Positions 1 to 5,690 of a stretch of DNA of 6,486 nucleotides are shown here, piece by piece; the first letter of the stretch is position 1, and each line of letters opens with the position of its first letter. Both the position numbers and the translations under genes were made by a program. The DNA lies in assembly GCA_938048925.1 (NCBI GenBank), contig CALITV010000081.1, positions 1 through 6,486 on the forward strand, in the 5' to 3' direction. Below the pieces are notes generated by a model that was not told where the DNA came from, searched no databases, and saw only the letters and a program-made list of their open reading frames with translations. This stretch comes from an uncultured bacterium (GTDB lineage: Bacteria > UBP6 > UBA1177 > JAKLFG01).

Positions 1-1
1 G

Positions 2-637
2 ATCGCCTATGTCCCCGTCATAGACCTCATGGCATCTCAAGGAGACACCCCGTGGCAGATTCTCGTCGCGACTATGCTCTCGTCGCGCACTAAGGACGAG
101 ACGACCGCCGCCGCTGCGCGGCGACTTTTTGCGGTGGCCGATACACCGGAAAAGACGCGCGAGGTGCCATCTCGCCAACTCGAGCGTCTCATCTTCCCGG
201 TTGGCTTTTACAAGGTCAAGGCGCGAACCCTCCGTGACCTCGCCCGCACGGTGATCGAACGGCACGGCGGAGATGTTCCCCGAAAACTCGACGATCTGAC
301 AGCGCTTCCGGGCATCGGTATCAAGACAGCGACGCTCGTTCAAATAAAGGCGTTCGGCAGAGACGAGATTTGTGTGGACACCCATGTCCACCGCCTCGTG
401 AACCTCTGGCGCATCGTCGAGACGAAAACCCCCGAAGAGACCCGGACGGCGCTCAAAAAGTCGGTGCCGAAACGATACTGGCGCACGATAAATCAGGATC
501 TCGTGACGCTCGGTCAGACCATCTGCAAGCCGCAGAAACACTACTGCGAGCGTTGCCCGGTACACGATATCTGTCCCGCCGCATTTCGCCCGGTTCAGCG
601 GAAATTGGCGCGCACTTCGTCCCGGATAAATGGGTAA
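2..637 (+). CDS. nth: Endonuclease III (base-excision DNA glycosylase/AP lyase), 5' end outside window
   Basis: This enzyme removes oxidised pyrimidines from DNA and cleaves the resulting abasic site, in cytosolic base excision repair. Counting from the in-frame Met at base 29, the HhH-GPD core starts with PWQILVATMLSSRTKD (8-23). The helix-hairpin-helix is LPGIGIKTA (93-101), with the expected catalytic Lys at 99. ICVDTHVHR (114-122) carries the catalytic Asp117. A [4Fe-4S] motif has Cys at 166, 173, 176 and 182, spaced C-X6-C-X2-C-X5-C. The frame is open to the left edge, and residues encoded by bases 2-28 (IAYVPVIDL) fit the family N-terminus. The true start is therefore probably upstream of the window and base 29 is an internal Met. 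The 3' end overlaps the convergent phosphatase gene by 43 bp. Family and catalytic residues are clear; only the N-terminus is missing. Confidence 0.95.
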   Translation: MAYVPVIDLMASQGDTPWQILVATMLSSRTKDETTAAAARRLFAVADTPEKTREVPSRQLERLIFPVGFYKVKARTLRDLARTVIERHGGDVPRKLDDLTALPGIGIKTATLVQIKAFGRDEICVDTHVHRLVNLWRIVETKTPEETRTALKKSVPKRYWRTINQDLVTLGQTICKPQKHYCERCPVHDICPAAFRPVQRKLARTSSRING

Positions 638-1368
638 AGTCGTTGGTTTGCCGCGACGATAGAACCGCCGACGATGTAGTCGTCGCCGCCGTCGAAGTCG
701 GTGACGATGCCGCCCGCCTCTTTTACGATGAGGCTCGGCGCCGCGACATCCCACGGTGAGAGGCCGTATTCCCAAAAAAGGTCGAAACTGCCGCGCGCCA
801 CATAGAGCAAATCGGCCACCGCCGATCCCAATCGCCGGAGCGCCCGCGTCTTACGGATGACGCTGTTGAAGACGCCGAGTGTATCCCTCGGAAGCCCTTT
901 GGTAATGTCGGCGAATCCGACGGCACCGACCGCATGGAGCGGATCGTTGGTTTCGCTCACCCGTATCGGATTGCCGTTCAAAAGAGCGCCCTTCCCTTTC
1001 TCGGCTGCATACAGTTCGTTCAGCGGTGGAATGAAGCAGACCGCGAGATCAATTTCTCGCCCGTTCCAATGAGCGACGGCGATGCTGTAGAAAGGGATAC
1101 CGGCAACGAAATTGGTGGTTCCATCGAGCGGATCTATGATCCAAAGAGCCCCCGTCGAGAGCGCCGTACGCGGATGGTATTCCTCACTGAGGAACGGGAC
1201 ATCGTCGAGTTTCGCGAGTTCCGTCATCAGAAACCGCTCGGCATGCCGGTCGGCATCGCTGACGAGGTCCCGCGGCGATTTGAACTCTTTTCGGAGGGAA
1301 ACATCGCGGAAATAGCCGGCGAGAACGGCGCCTGTCTCGCGGACCGCCTGTTCAACTGCACGCCGCAT
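595..1368 (-). CDS. suhB: Inositol monophosphatase family protein (SuhB-like)
   Basis: A Mg2+-dependent phosphatase of the inositol-monophosphatase family, which hydrolyses myo-inositol-1-phosphate or similar sugar phosphates. At 257 residues it has the usual family length. The first metal-site acidic pair is in FLSEE (59-63). The signature WIIDPLDGTTNF (76-87) carries Asp79 and Asp82. The C-terminal signature PWDVAAPSLIVKEAGG (205-220) carries Asp207. The start at 1368 gives the typical amphipathic first helix (MRRAVEQAVRETG) and has GAAGAG four bases upstream; an in-frame ATG at 1419 would add a stretch unlike the family. The start overlaps the upstream DUF1844 gene by 17 bp, so translation is probably coupled. 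SuhB of E. coli also acts in rRNA antitermination, but nothing here shows that role. The substrate cannot be told from sequence, so the symbol marks family membership only. Confidence 0.92.
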   Translation of the reverse strand: MRRAVEQAVRETGAVLAGYFRDVSLRKEFKSPRDLVSDADRHAERFLMTELAKLDDVPFLSEEYHPRTALSTGALWIIDPLDGTTNFVAGIPFYSIAVAHWNGREIDLAVCFIPPLNELYAAEKGKGALLNGNPIRVSETNDPLHAVGAVGFADITKGLPRDTLGVFNSVIRKTRALRRLGSAVADLLYVARGSFDLFWEYGLSPWDVAAPSLIVKEAGGIVTDFDGGDDYIVGGSIVAANQRLYPFIRDEVRANFR

Positions 1369-1672
1369 TAGTCTCTTCGGGTTCGTCAGGAAGATGTGCG
1401 GCGATAGCCCTCTCGGCATTCTCTATCATCGAGGCGAGGAATCTCTCTTCCTCTTCGGTGAGATTGCCGCGGCATTTCTCCTCCAGAAGATGCAAGAGGC
1501 CGAGATTGAAGCGGGCGAGGGTAATATCCACCGGTGCGTCGGGGGCGCCGCGCAACTTGATCTCCCCGAGGCTATACATCACCGCCGAGTAGATCGAGGA
1601 AACGAGCCGTTCAAACGAGGGGACGAAGATCTCGCCGACAGTGATGATACGCTCCGGTGCGGAATCGTTCAT
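1352..1672 (-). CDS. DUF1844 family protein
   Basis: A 106-residue protein that I place in DUF1844 from remembered family features. The core begins with FERLVSSIYSAVMYSLGE (20-37), continues through DITLARFNLGLLHLLEEK (49-66), and ends in the hallmark RGNLTEEEERFL (68-79). The domain is predicted all-helical, with no signal peptide or membrane segment, so the protein is probably cytosolic. Its biochemical function is unknown. The start codon overlaps the stop of the 64-residue gene in an ATGA arrangement (bases 1672-1669). No strong ribosome-binding site is present, which fits translation by reinitiation. Its 3' end overlaps the start of the phosphatase gene. The C-terminal tail (HLPDEPEETNAACS) is acidic and probably flexible. 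Confidence 0.85.
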   Translation of the reverse strand: MNDSAPERIITVGEIFVPSFERLVSSIYSAVMYSLGEIKLRGAPDAPVDITLARFNLGLLHLLEEKCRGNLTEEEERFLASMIENAERAIAAHLPDEPEETNAACS

Positions 1673-1863
1673 TGTTCCATACGGTTCTTGGCGAGCAAAG
1701 CGGTGATGCCGTTCTCGTCTATCTCGATATACTCGTCGCTCTCGGGAAGCGATTCGAGTATCGCTTCGTACTCTTTGCGGGAAATCTCTCCCTTTCTCAG
1801 TTTCCGCTCGAGAAGTCGCATATCCATCTCGGAAAGCGGATGCGTCGTTTTCTTGGTATTCAT
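1669..1863 (-). CDS. Small conserved-type protein of unknown function (64 aa)
   Basis: I do not recognise a named family. The 64-residue product is highly charged and has no membrane segment. Residues 11-39 form a probable helix-turn-helix hairpin (SEMDMRLLERKLRKGEISRKEYEAILESL). The pattern of helix, GEIS turn and EYE helix resembles short SHOCT-like or oligomerisation hairpins, but this is a resemblance of pattern only. An acidic stretch follows (ESDEYIEIDENG, 41-52), then a short basic tail. The gene is supported by a strong Shine-Dalgarno sequence seven bases before the ATG and by ATGA coupling to the DUF1844 gene. It lies 35 bp after the PEGA gene stop, in the same probable operon. The coupling suggests that its product is made in step with the DUF1844 protein; a direct interaction is only a guess. 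Confidence 0.8.
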   Translation of the reverse strand: MNTKKTTHPLSEMDMRLLERKLRKGEISRKEYEAILESLPESDEYIEIDENGITALLAKNRMEQ

Positions 1864-1868
1864 ATCGT

Positions 1869-1876
1869 ATCTCCTT
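1869..1876 (-). promoter_or_regulatory. Shine-Dalgarno site of the 64-aa gene
   Basis: The minus strand reads AAGGAGAT, with the AAGGAG core at 1876-1871. It lies seven bases upstream of the ATG at 1863. This is the strongest ribosome-binding site in the minus-strand unit and fixes the start of the small gene. Confidence 0.8.
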
Positions 1877-1898
1877 ATCGTGTTGCCCGATGACTTTA

Positions 1899-3392
1899 CT
1901 ACGGGGTGAACTCTACGGTCATCGTAGCACCCGAAGAACCTTTACCGCCCATGTAGAGGGGAGAACCAGGTATCGCCAGCAAGCACGCGGTCGTGACGCC
2001 CCCCGCTACGACGGTGCCGATGATAGTCCAGAACCACCACGCGGTGACCACCGATCCTTCATCCTTCTTGCGGCCGATCGAAAGTGATCCCGACACGATC
2101 GAGGAGACCGGATTGAAACCGAGATCGTCGGCAAAGAGGTTATCGAACGAGTGTCGTAGATCCTCGATGCGGGTGAAGTCGCTGCTCGACGGTAGTGGGA
2201 AGGAGAGATTTTCCTCCTTGTAGGTCTCCTTCGGAACATTGAGCAGGCGGAATTGCACTTTTGCCTCGGTGCCGGCTGTGCCCTCTTCCAATGCCGTATG
2301 AACAGCGAGCAGGCGGTCAACCTTCGCTGCTTTGCCGACTGCAATCGCCTGTTTCATCATCGCCGCACCGCCAAACTCGGCAACTGCCAGTTTTTCGAAC
2401 TGCGCCACTGGTTCGGCACCGTCGCCAGTCTTGAGCACTTCGTCTATCTTCTCGGGCGCGCCGTCGCGCACCGTCACGATACCGCCGACATCACGGTAAC
2501 CGCTCTTATGGATACGCCAGTAGTGCTTGCCGGAAACGAGCCCCTCGATCGTCATCGGGGTAACGCCGACGATACGGCCGTCAATGTAAATGGTCGCACC
2601 GACCGGGTCGCTTGTCACCTTGAGATCGCCGAGCGGTTGCATCATCATCTTGCTCTTGAGTTTGTCGAAAAAGTCCACAGTGTCCTCGTCGGTCTCCTTG
2701 TCGGGTTCATAATCGGGATTGAGGACGAGCACCTTTTTGAAAAAACCGGAGGCCTTGTCGTCCTCTTCGAGGAGTTTCCATGTCGCACCGGTGTAAAAAA
2801 GCGCCTTGACGAGCAGTGTGTAGTCATAGAGCACATCTATCCGTTTTTCGAGGAGATCAACCGCCGCATTGAATTTGCCAATGGCTTCCTCCGCCTCACC
2901 GTCATCGAGCAGTTTTTTTCCTTCGTCGAGATACTTCTGCGCCTTGTCGGCATCACTGATCAGTTTCTCGAACGAAAAGTCGTTGAATATGCGCGCGTCA
3001 CTTTCGAGAAAGCGATAGTTCGAAAGTTCGGTCAGGTAGTTCCCCACGGTGCGGACAATGTCCCTTGCCTTCTTTTCGGCGGCGCTGTCGGCGAAGAAGT
3101 AGAAGACGGCGATGCTTTTCGCCGTTCCATTATCCTCGTCGAGATCGTCACGGGAACCGCCTCCTTTCGTCCGCGATTTTTGCGAGGAGGCTGAATCGAA
3201 ATCTTCCTCTTCATCGAACGAAGACGATCGTTTTTTGCTTTTTGTCTTCGCCGGTGCTTCCTTGAAATCCTCGTCGTCTTCGAGATCGAAACTTGCCGCC
3301 TTCGCGGTCGAACCGAACGACCACTGGCCCATGCCGTTGATCGAGGAGAAAAAGAAGAGCCCCGCGACGAGCGTCGAAACTGTTTTCATCAT
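1899..3392 (-). CDS. Exported PEGA-domain protein with TPR-like helices and C-terminal membrane anchor
   Basis: A 497-residue envelope protein of unknown function. The start at 3392 (MMKTVSTLV) has GAGG six bases upstream and gives a signal peptide: a hydrophobic core at 6-20 and probable cleavage after AKA (30-32). The longer frame from 3461 lacks a signal sequence at its N-terminus and begins near the predicted transcription start. Residues 34-90 are low-complexity acidic/Lys/Ser sequence with two imperfect copies of a SFD-acidic-DF motif (34-43, 58-66). Residues 94-145 form a small alpha/beta region. Helical TPR-like sequence follows (147-231, with GEAEEAIGKFNAAVDLLEK and NPDYEPD). The PEGA domain is at 255-321 (GDLKVTSDPVGATIYIDG, TPMTIEGL, HKSGYRD). 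A C-terminal segment (TAWWFWTIIGTVVAGGVTT, about 450-474) looks membrane-spanning and is followed by a 20-residue tail ending in TMTVEFTP. PEGA domains are usually extracytoplasmic and often envelope-associated. It heads the minus-strand operon. Confidence 0.88.
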   Translation of the reverse strand: MMKTVSTLVAGLFFFSSINGMGQWSFGSTAKAASFDLEDDEDFKEAPAKTKSKKRSSSFDEEEDFDSASSQKSRTKGGGSRDDLDEDNGTAKSIAVFYFFADSAAEKKARDIVRTVGNYLTELSNYRFLESDARIFNDFSFEKLISDADKAQKYLDEGKKLLDDGEAEEAIGKFNAAVDLLEKRIDVLYDYTLLVKALFYTGATWKLLEEDDKASGFFKKVLVLNPDYEPDKETDEDTVDFFDKLKSKMMMQPLGDLKVTSDPVGATIYIDGRIVGVTPMTIEGLVSGKHYWRIHKSGYRDVGGIVTVRDGAPEKIDEVLKTGDGAEPVAQFEKLAVAEFGGAAMMKQAIAVGKAAKVDRLLAVHTALEEGTAGTEAKVQFRLLNVPKETYKEENLSFPLPSSSDFTRIEDLRHSFDNLFADDLGFNPVSSIVSGSLSIGRKKDEGSVVTAWWFWTIIGTVVAGGVTTACLLAIPGSPLYMGGKGSSGATMTVEFTP

Positions 3393-3394
3393 GA

Positions 3395-3402
3395 CCCGCC
3401 TC
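3395..3402 (-). promoter_or_regulatory. Probable ribosome-binding site of the PEGA gene
   Basis: The minus strand reads GAGGCGGG. GAGG at 3402-3399 lies six bases before the ATG at 3392 and nine before a second in-frame ATG at 3389. It supports starting the protein at the signal peptide rather than at the upstream ATG at 3461. Confidence 0.55.
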
Positions 3403-3461
3403 GCCTCATCATCATCATTGTTATGTCGAAGAGGCCTATCAAAAAAAGAGGAGATTGTCAA

Positions 3462-3490
3462 ATTTTACTTTGTTTTTCATATCGTTGCAA
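3462..3490 (-). promoter_or_regulatory. Predicted sigma70-type promoter for the PEGA operon
   Basis: On the minus strand, TTGCAA (3490-3485, 4 of 6 matches to consensus) is separated by 17 bp from TAAAAT (3467-3462, 5 of 6). Transcription would begin near 3455, giving a leader of about 60 bases before the ATG at 3392. The -35 hexamer is the same palindromic sequence used by the plus-strand promoter. A second perfect -35 match, TTGACA (3461-3456), lies just downstream but has no good -10 at normal spacing. This is read from sequence only. Confidence 0.5.
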
Positions 3491-3512
3491 ATGCGTTTCT
3501 CCGCGGTATAAT
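3485..3512 (+). promoter_or_regulatory. Predicted sigma70-type promoter for the plus-strand operon
   Basis: TTGCAA (3485-3490) is followed after 16 bp by a perfect TATAAT (3507-3512). Transcription would start near 3519, about 28 bases before the ATG at 3547. This position decides the start of the first gene. The in-frame ATG at 3511 lies inside the -10 box and cannot be the start of a transcript from this promoter. The ATG at 3529 would be almost at the 5' end without a ribosome-binding site. Confidence 0.65.
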
Positions 3513-3536
3513 GAATGTCGTCACCGAGATGGAAAC

Positions 3537-3540
3537 GAGG
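3537..3540 (+). promoter_or_regulatory. Ribosome-binding site of the 90-aa gene
   Basis: GAGG lies six bases before the ATG at 3547. Together with the predicted transcription start near 3519, it selects 3547 over the in-frame ATGs at 3511 and 3529. Confidence 0.6.
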
Positions 3541-3546
3541 TCCCCG

Positions 3547-3819
3547 ATGGGAAACGACACTATTAAGAACCCCGAAGAGGCGCGCCGATTCGCCCGCGTG
3601 GTTATCTCCGACATCGCGGCATACAACGGTCCAAAAGTCGAAAAAGGCCTCCGCGAGGACACTCTGTTTGAGGAACTGCGCGACGAACTCTACGACGCCG
3701 AGCTCTTCTACCGCTCACGAGTGGACAAAACACTCTGCGACGCAACTAACTTTTTCAACATGGCAGTGATAGACCTTCTCATCAAAGCGAAGCGCCACAT
3801 CGAATCTCCCCTATGGTGA
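3547..3819 (+). CDS. Small ARRFAR/SDI/YN-motif protein of unknown function (90 aa)
   Basis: A short, charged, probably all-helical cytosolic protein with no signal peptide. Residues 12-34 read ARRFARVVISDI then AAYNGPKVEKG, followed by LREDTLFEELRDELYDAELFYRSRV (35-59). I recall this type of block (ARxxAR..SDI..YN..KV..G) as a recurrent uncharacterised motif in deltaproteobacterial and acidobacterial proteins, often attached to signalling or zinc-ribbon proteins. No domain name or function is known to me. Here it is nearly the whole protein, with a C-terminal helix (FNMAVIDLLIKAKRHI, 70-85). The start follows from the promoter and GAGG at 3537-3540. It is the first gene of the plus-strand unit and overlaps the pseudouridine synthase gene by up to 7 bp. 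Longer in-frame ATGs extend into antisense sequence of the PEGA gene and are rejected. Confidence 0.8.
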   Translation: MGNDTIKNPEEARRFARVVISDIAAYNGPKVEKGLREDTLFEELRDELYDAELFYRSRVDKTLCDATNFFNMAVIDLLIKAKRHIESPLW

Positions 3820-4754
3820 GCAATGACGGATTACGCATGTTTTCTCTGATCGCCGACTATCCGGAGCGCGCCGATCGCCTGCTCGCCGACCTCCTCGGCC
3901 TGTCGCGCACCCGTATCCAGCGCAACATCGAGCGACAGAACATTTTGCGTAACGGAACGGTGCTCGCCAAGAACTCCTTCTCGCGTTTCCGTTCACGCGA
4001 CCTCATCGAGGCGGAGATAGAGCCACTCGAAGAACTGTCGCTCGAGCCGGAGGCGATACCGCTCTCCATTCTGTATGAAAACAACGATTTCCTCGTGGTG
4101 GACAAGCCGGCCGGGTTGGTGGTTCACCCGGCGCCGGGGCATCCGCGGGCAACCCTCATGAACGGCGTCCTCCATCACCTCGGCCTCCGCGGCGGCACCG
4201 ACATCCGCCCGGGGCTCGTTCACCGGATAGACAAAGACACATCAGGGCTTCTCGTCGTCGCCTGCTCGCCTGCCGCATTCGAGGAACTTTCCTCCCGTTT
4301 TGCGCGGCACGACATCGAACGAACTTACTTTGCGCTGGCGTGGGGGCGTTTTACCGAGACGCGGGGAACTATTACGACGGGCCACGCCCGCGATCCGCAC
4401 GATCGGCGTCGGTTCTACCCCGCCCTCGGCGGAAGAACCGCGGTGACCCACTACGAGGTGGTCGAACAATACTCGGCGGCAGCGTTCCTCCGGATCACGC
4501 TCGAGACCGGGAGAACACATCAAATACGTATGCACCTCAGACACATCGGCCACCCGGTGGTGAACGACGATCTCTACGGCGGCGTCCGCAAGACCGGTCA
4601 CCCGGCGCTCGACCGGACGGTGAACGCCTATCTCCGCCAGATGCTCCACGCCGCCGACTTGGGGTTTGTCTGCGGCGGGCAACGGTGGCGGTTCTCGTCG
4701 TCGGTGCCCGACGACATGGCGACGGTGCGCCGAGCGTTTGCGGAGTTCGGGTGA
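3813..4754 (+). CDS. rluD: RluA/RluD-family 23S rRNA pseudouridine synthase
   Basis: This enzyme isomerises uridine to pseudouridine in RNA. The family's RluD member modifies 23S rRNA helix 69. The protein has 313 residues, close to the family length. An S4-like RNA-binding domain covers about 17-70 (RADRLLADLLGLSRTRIQRNI). The catalytic domain begins at ILYENNDFLVVDKPAGLVVHP (86-106). The catalytic motif is GLVHRIDKDTSGLLVVA (134-150) with Asp140. TGRTHQIRMHLRHIGHPVVND (232-252) is also typical. The N-terminal S4 domain and this motif favour RluD over RluA or RluC, but the exact target uridines are not certain. The start is ambiguous: ATG at 3813, GTG at 3816 (a GTGA overlap with the preceding stop) or ATG at 3837. 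None has a good ribosome-binding site, which fits translational coupling to the 90-aa gene. Confidence 0.93.
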   Translation: MVSNDGLRMFSLIADYPERADRLLADLLGLSRTRIQRNIERQNILRNGTVLAKNSFSRFRSRDLIEAEIEPLEELSLEPEAIPLSILYENNDFLVVDKPAGLVVHPAPGHPRATLMNGVLHHLGLRGGTDIRPGLVHRIDKDTSGLLVVACSPAAFEELSSRFARHDIERTYFALAWGRFTETRGTITTGHARDPHDRRRFYPALGGRTAVTHYEVVEQYSAAAFLRITLETGRTHQIRMHLRHIGHPVVNDDLYGGVRKTGHPALDRTVNAYLRQMLHAADLGFVCGGQRWRFSSSVPDDMATVRRAFAEFG

Positions 4755-4770
4755 AACGAAACGCAGCATA

Positions 4771-4784
4771 AGGAGGATGGAGTG
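4771..4784 (+). promoter_or_regulatory. Shine-Dalgarno site selecting a GTG start
   Basis: AGGAGG (4771-4776) is followed by five bases and GTG at 4782, which opens the receiver-like gene. An ATG at 4777 directly abuts the AGGAGG and opens a different frame, MEWNERRCSCS, that is rich in Arg and Cys and matches no family. The GTG is therefore the real start. Confidence 0.8.
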
Positions 4785-5690
4785 GAACGAAAGAAGGTGC
4801 TCGTGTTCGAGACGACGAAAACGCTCATGCGCGCCTATGAACTGGCGCTCCGCGGTTCGATGTGGACTTTGATAAAGATACAGCAGGAGGGGCGTCTTTT
4901 CCCAGCGATAGAATCGGCCTCTCCCGATGCGATGATCGTAGAGCGCCGCGCGCTCTCAAGCGAGGTGCTGGATGCGCTCGGAATGCTTCCGATCCCTATT
5001 GTTTTCTGCGCCAAAGAAAAGGAAAATCTGGCAACGGGACGACTCTATCTGCCGCGGCCCTTCTCGTGCGACGAACTGTTCGAAACGCTCAACGCAGCGC
5101 TCGAGTGGAACCCTGATCTCCTTGCCAAGGAGTCGGCAACGATCGAAGAGGAGGAGGAAGAGCCACTCGTTCTCACGGCGCCGGACGAAGAAGATTCCCC
5201 GTCGGTCATTCCAATGGAGACGGAAGAGGAAGAGCCCGCGAAGACCTTCGAAGACCTTCCTCAGCCGATGGAGAAAGAATCGGCGATCTCTCTTGCCGCC
5301 GAACCCACCGTGGTCCCCGATTCCATGCCGAAAACAACCGAGACTGTTGAAGAGATGTCTCGGTTGGTGACAGAGCCATCGCTCATCGCCAAAGAGGATG
5401 CTCCCCCGGAGGCAAGAACGCCCGAAACGGCGAACCTCGCGGCGGACGAAGAACCTCCGGCGGGATCGTTCGTCACCCAGATAGCGGAACAGGTCGAAGA
5501 ACGGGTGGTCGAAGAGATTGTCCCTCCTGACATCGAGATACCCGAGGGAGTGCCGCTCCCCGAGATGATCCGTGCGCTCGTCCGTCGCGAACTGCGAGAA
5601 GTGATGAAGGAGTATTTCTGGGAGGAGGCTCCGTTCCTCATGCGACAGGTGCTCGAGGAGGAGATTCGCAAACTCGCGGCGAAGCAATGA
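4782..5690 (+). CDS. Pseudo-receiver domain protein with acidic linker and conserved C-terminal helical domain
   Basis: A 302-residue cytosolic protein. Residues 4-107 follow the CheY receiver pattern: KKVLVFETTKTLMRAYELAL (strand 1 and helix 1), SPDAMIVERRAL (strand 3), PIPIVFCA (strand 4) and RLYLPRPFSCDELFETLNAAL (strand 5 and helix 5). All canonical functional residues are replaced. The acidic pair is Glu10-Thr11, the phospho-acceptor position is Glu54, the switch Thr is Cys76 and the invariant Lys is Arg92. It is therefore unlikely to be phosphorylated in the usual way. Residues about 115-255 form a Glu/Pro-rich, probably disordered linker. The C-terminus (260-299: PEMIRALVRRELREVM, EYFWEEAPFLMRQVLEEEI, RKL) resembles a WE..P......I..EI block that I recall from deltaproteobacterial response-regulator-like proteins. 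It is in an operon with rluD, 27 bp upstream, and ruvX, with ATGA overlap. Its function is unknown; a docking or polarity scaffold is a guess. Confidence 0.85.
   Translation: MERKKVLVFETTKTLMRAYELALRGSMWTLIKIQQEGRLFPAIESASPDAMIVERRALSSEVLDALGMLPIPIVFCAKEKENLATGRLYLPRPFSCDELFETLNAALEWNPDLLAKESATIEEEEEEPLVLTAPDEEDSPSVIPMETEEEEPAKTFEDLPQPMEKESAISLAAEPTVVPDSMPKTTETVEEMSRLVTEPSLIAKEDAPPEARTPETANLAADEEPPAGSFVTQIAEQVEERVVEEIVPPDIEIPEGVPLPEMIRALVRRELREVMKEYFWEEAPFLMRQVLEEEIRKLAAKQ
5240..5259 (+). repeat. Perfect 10-bp tandem duplication in the receiver-protein linker
   Basis: GAAGACCTTC occurs twice head to tail (5240-5249 and 5250-5259) inside the part coding for residues AKTFEDLPQ of the acidic linker. 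The unit is not a multiple of three, so gain or loss of a copy would shift the frame ahead of the conserved C-terminal helices. With only two copies it may be chance. Confidence 0.6.

Noticed and set aside
2253..3194. Long plus-strand open frame (313 codons) antisense to the PEGA gene
   Set aside because: It has no recognisable domain, and its composition is that expected from the complement of the PEGA gene's codons. The opposite strand encodes a coherent signal peptide, TPR-like helices, PEGA domain and anchor.
3393..3461. N-terminal extension of the PEGA protein to an ATG at 3461
   Set aside because: It would bury the signal peptide behind 23 charged residues, and its start lies about at or before the predicted transcription start. 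The ATG at 3392 has GAGG at good spacing.
3433..3461. Perfect TTGACA on the minus strand (3461-3456) as the main PEGA promoter
   Set aside because: At 15-17 bp spacing the -10 candidates are GATAGG, ATAGGC and TAGGCC, all poor. The TTGCAA/TAAAAT pair is better overall, although this alternative is not excluded.
3112..3546. N-terminal extension of the 90-residue protein to upstream in-frame ATGs
   Set aside because: Most of the extension is antisense to the PEGA gene and Ser-rich. The ATG at 3511 lies inside the predicted -10 box, and only 3547 has a ribosome-binding site (GAGG at 3537-3540).
4956..5687. Long minus-strand open frame (243 codons) antisense to the receiver-like gene
   Set aside because: Its Phe/Leu/Arg-rich sequence is the mirror of the Glu codons of the acidic linker. 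It has no family match, and the plus strand shows a clear receiver pattern with a Shine-Dalgarno start.
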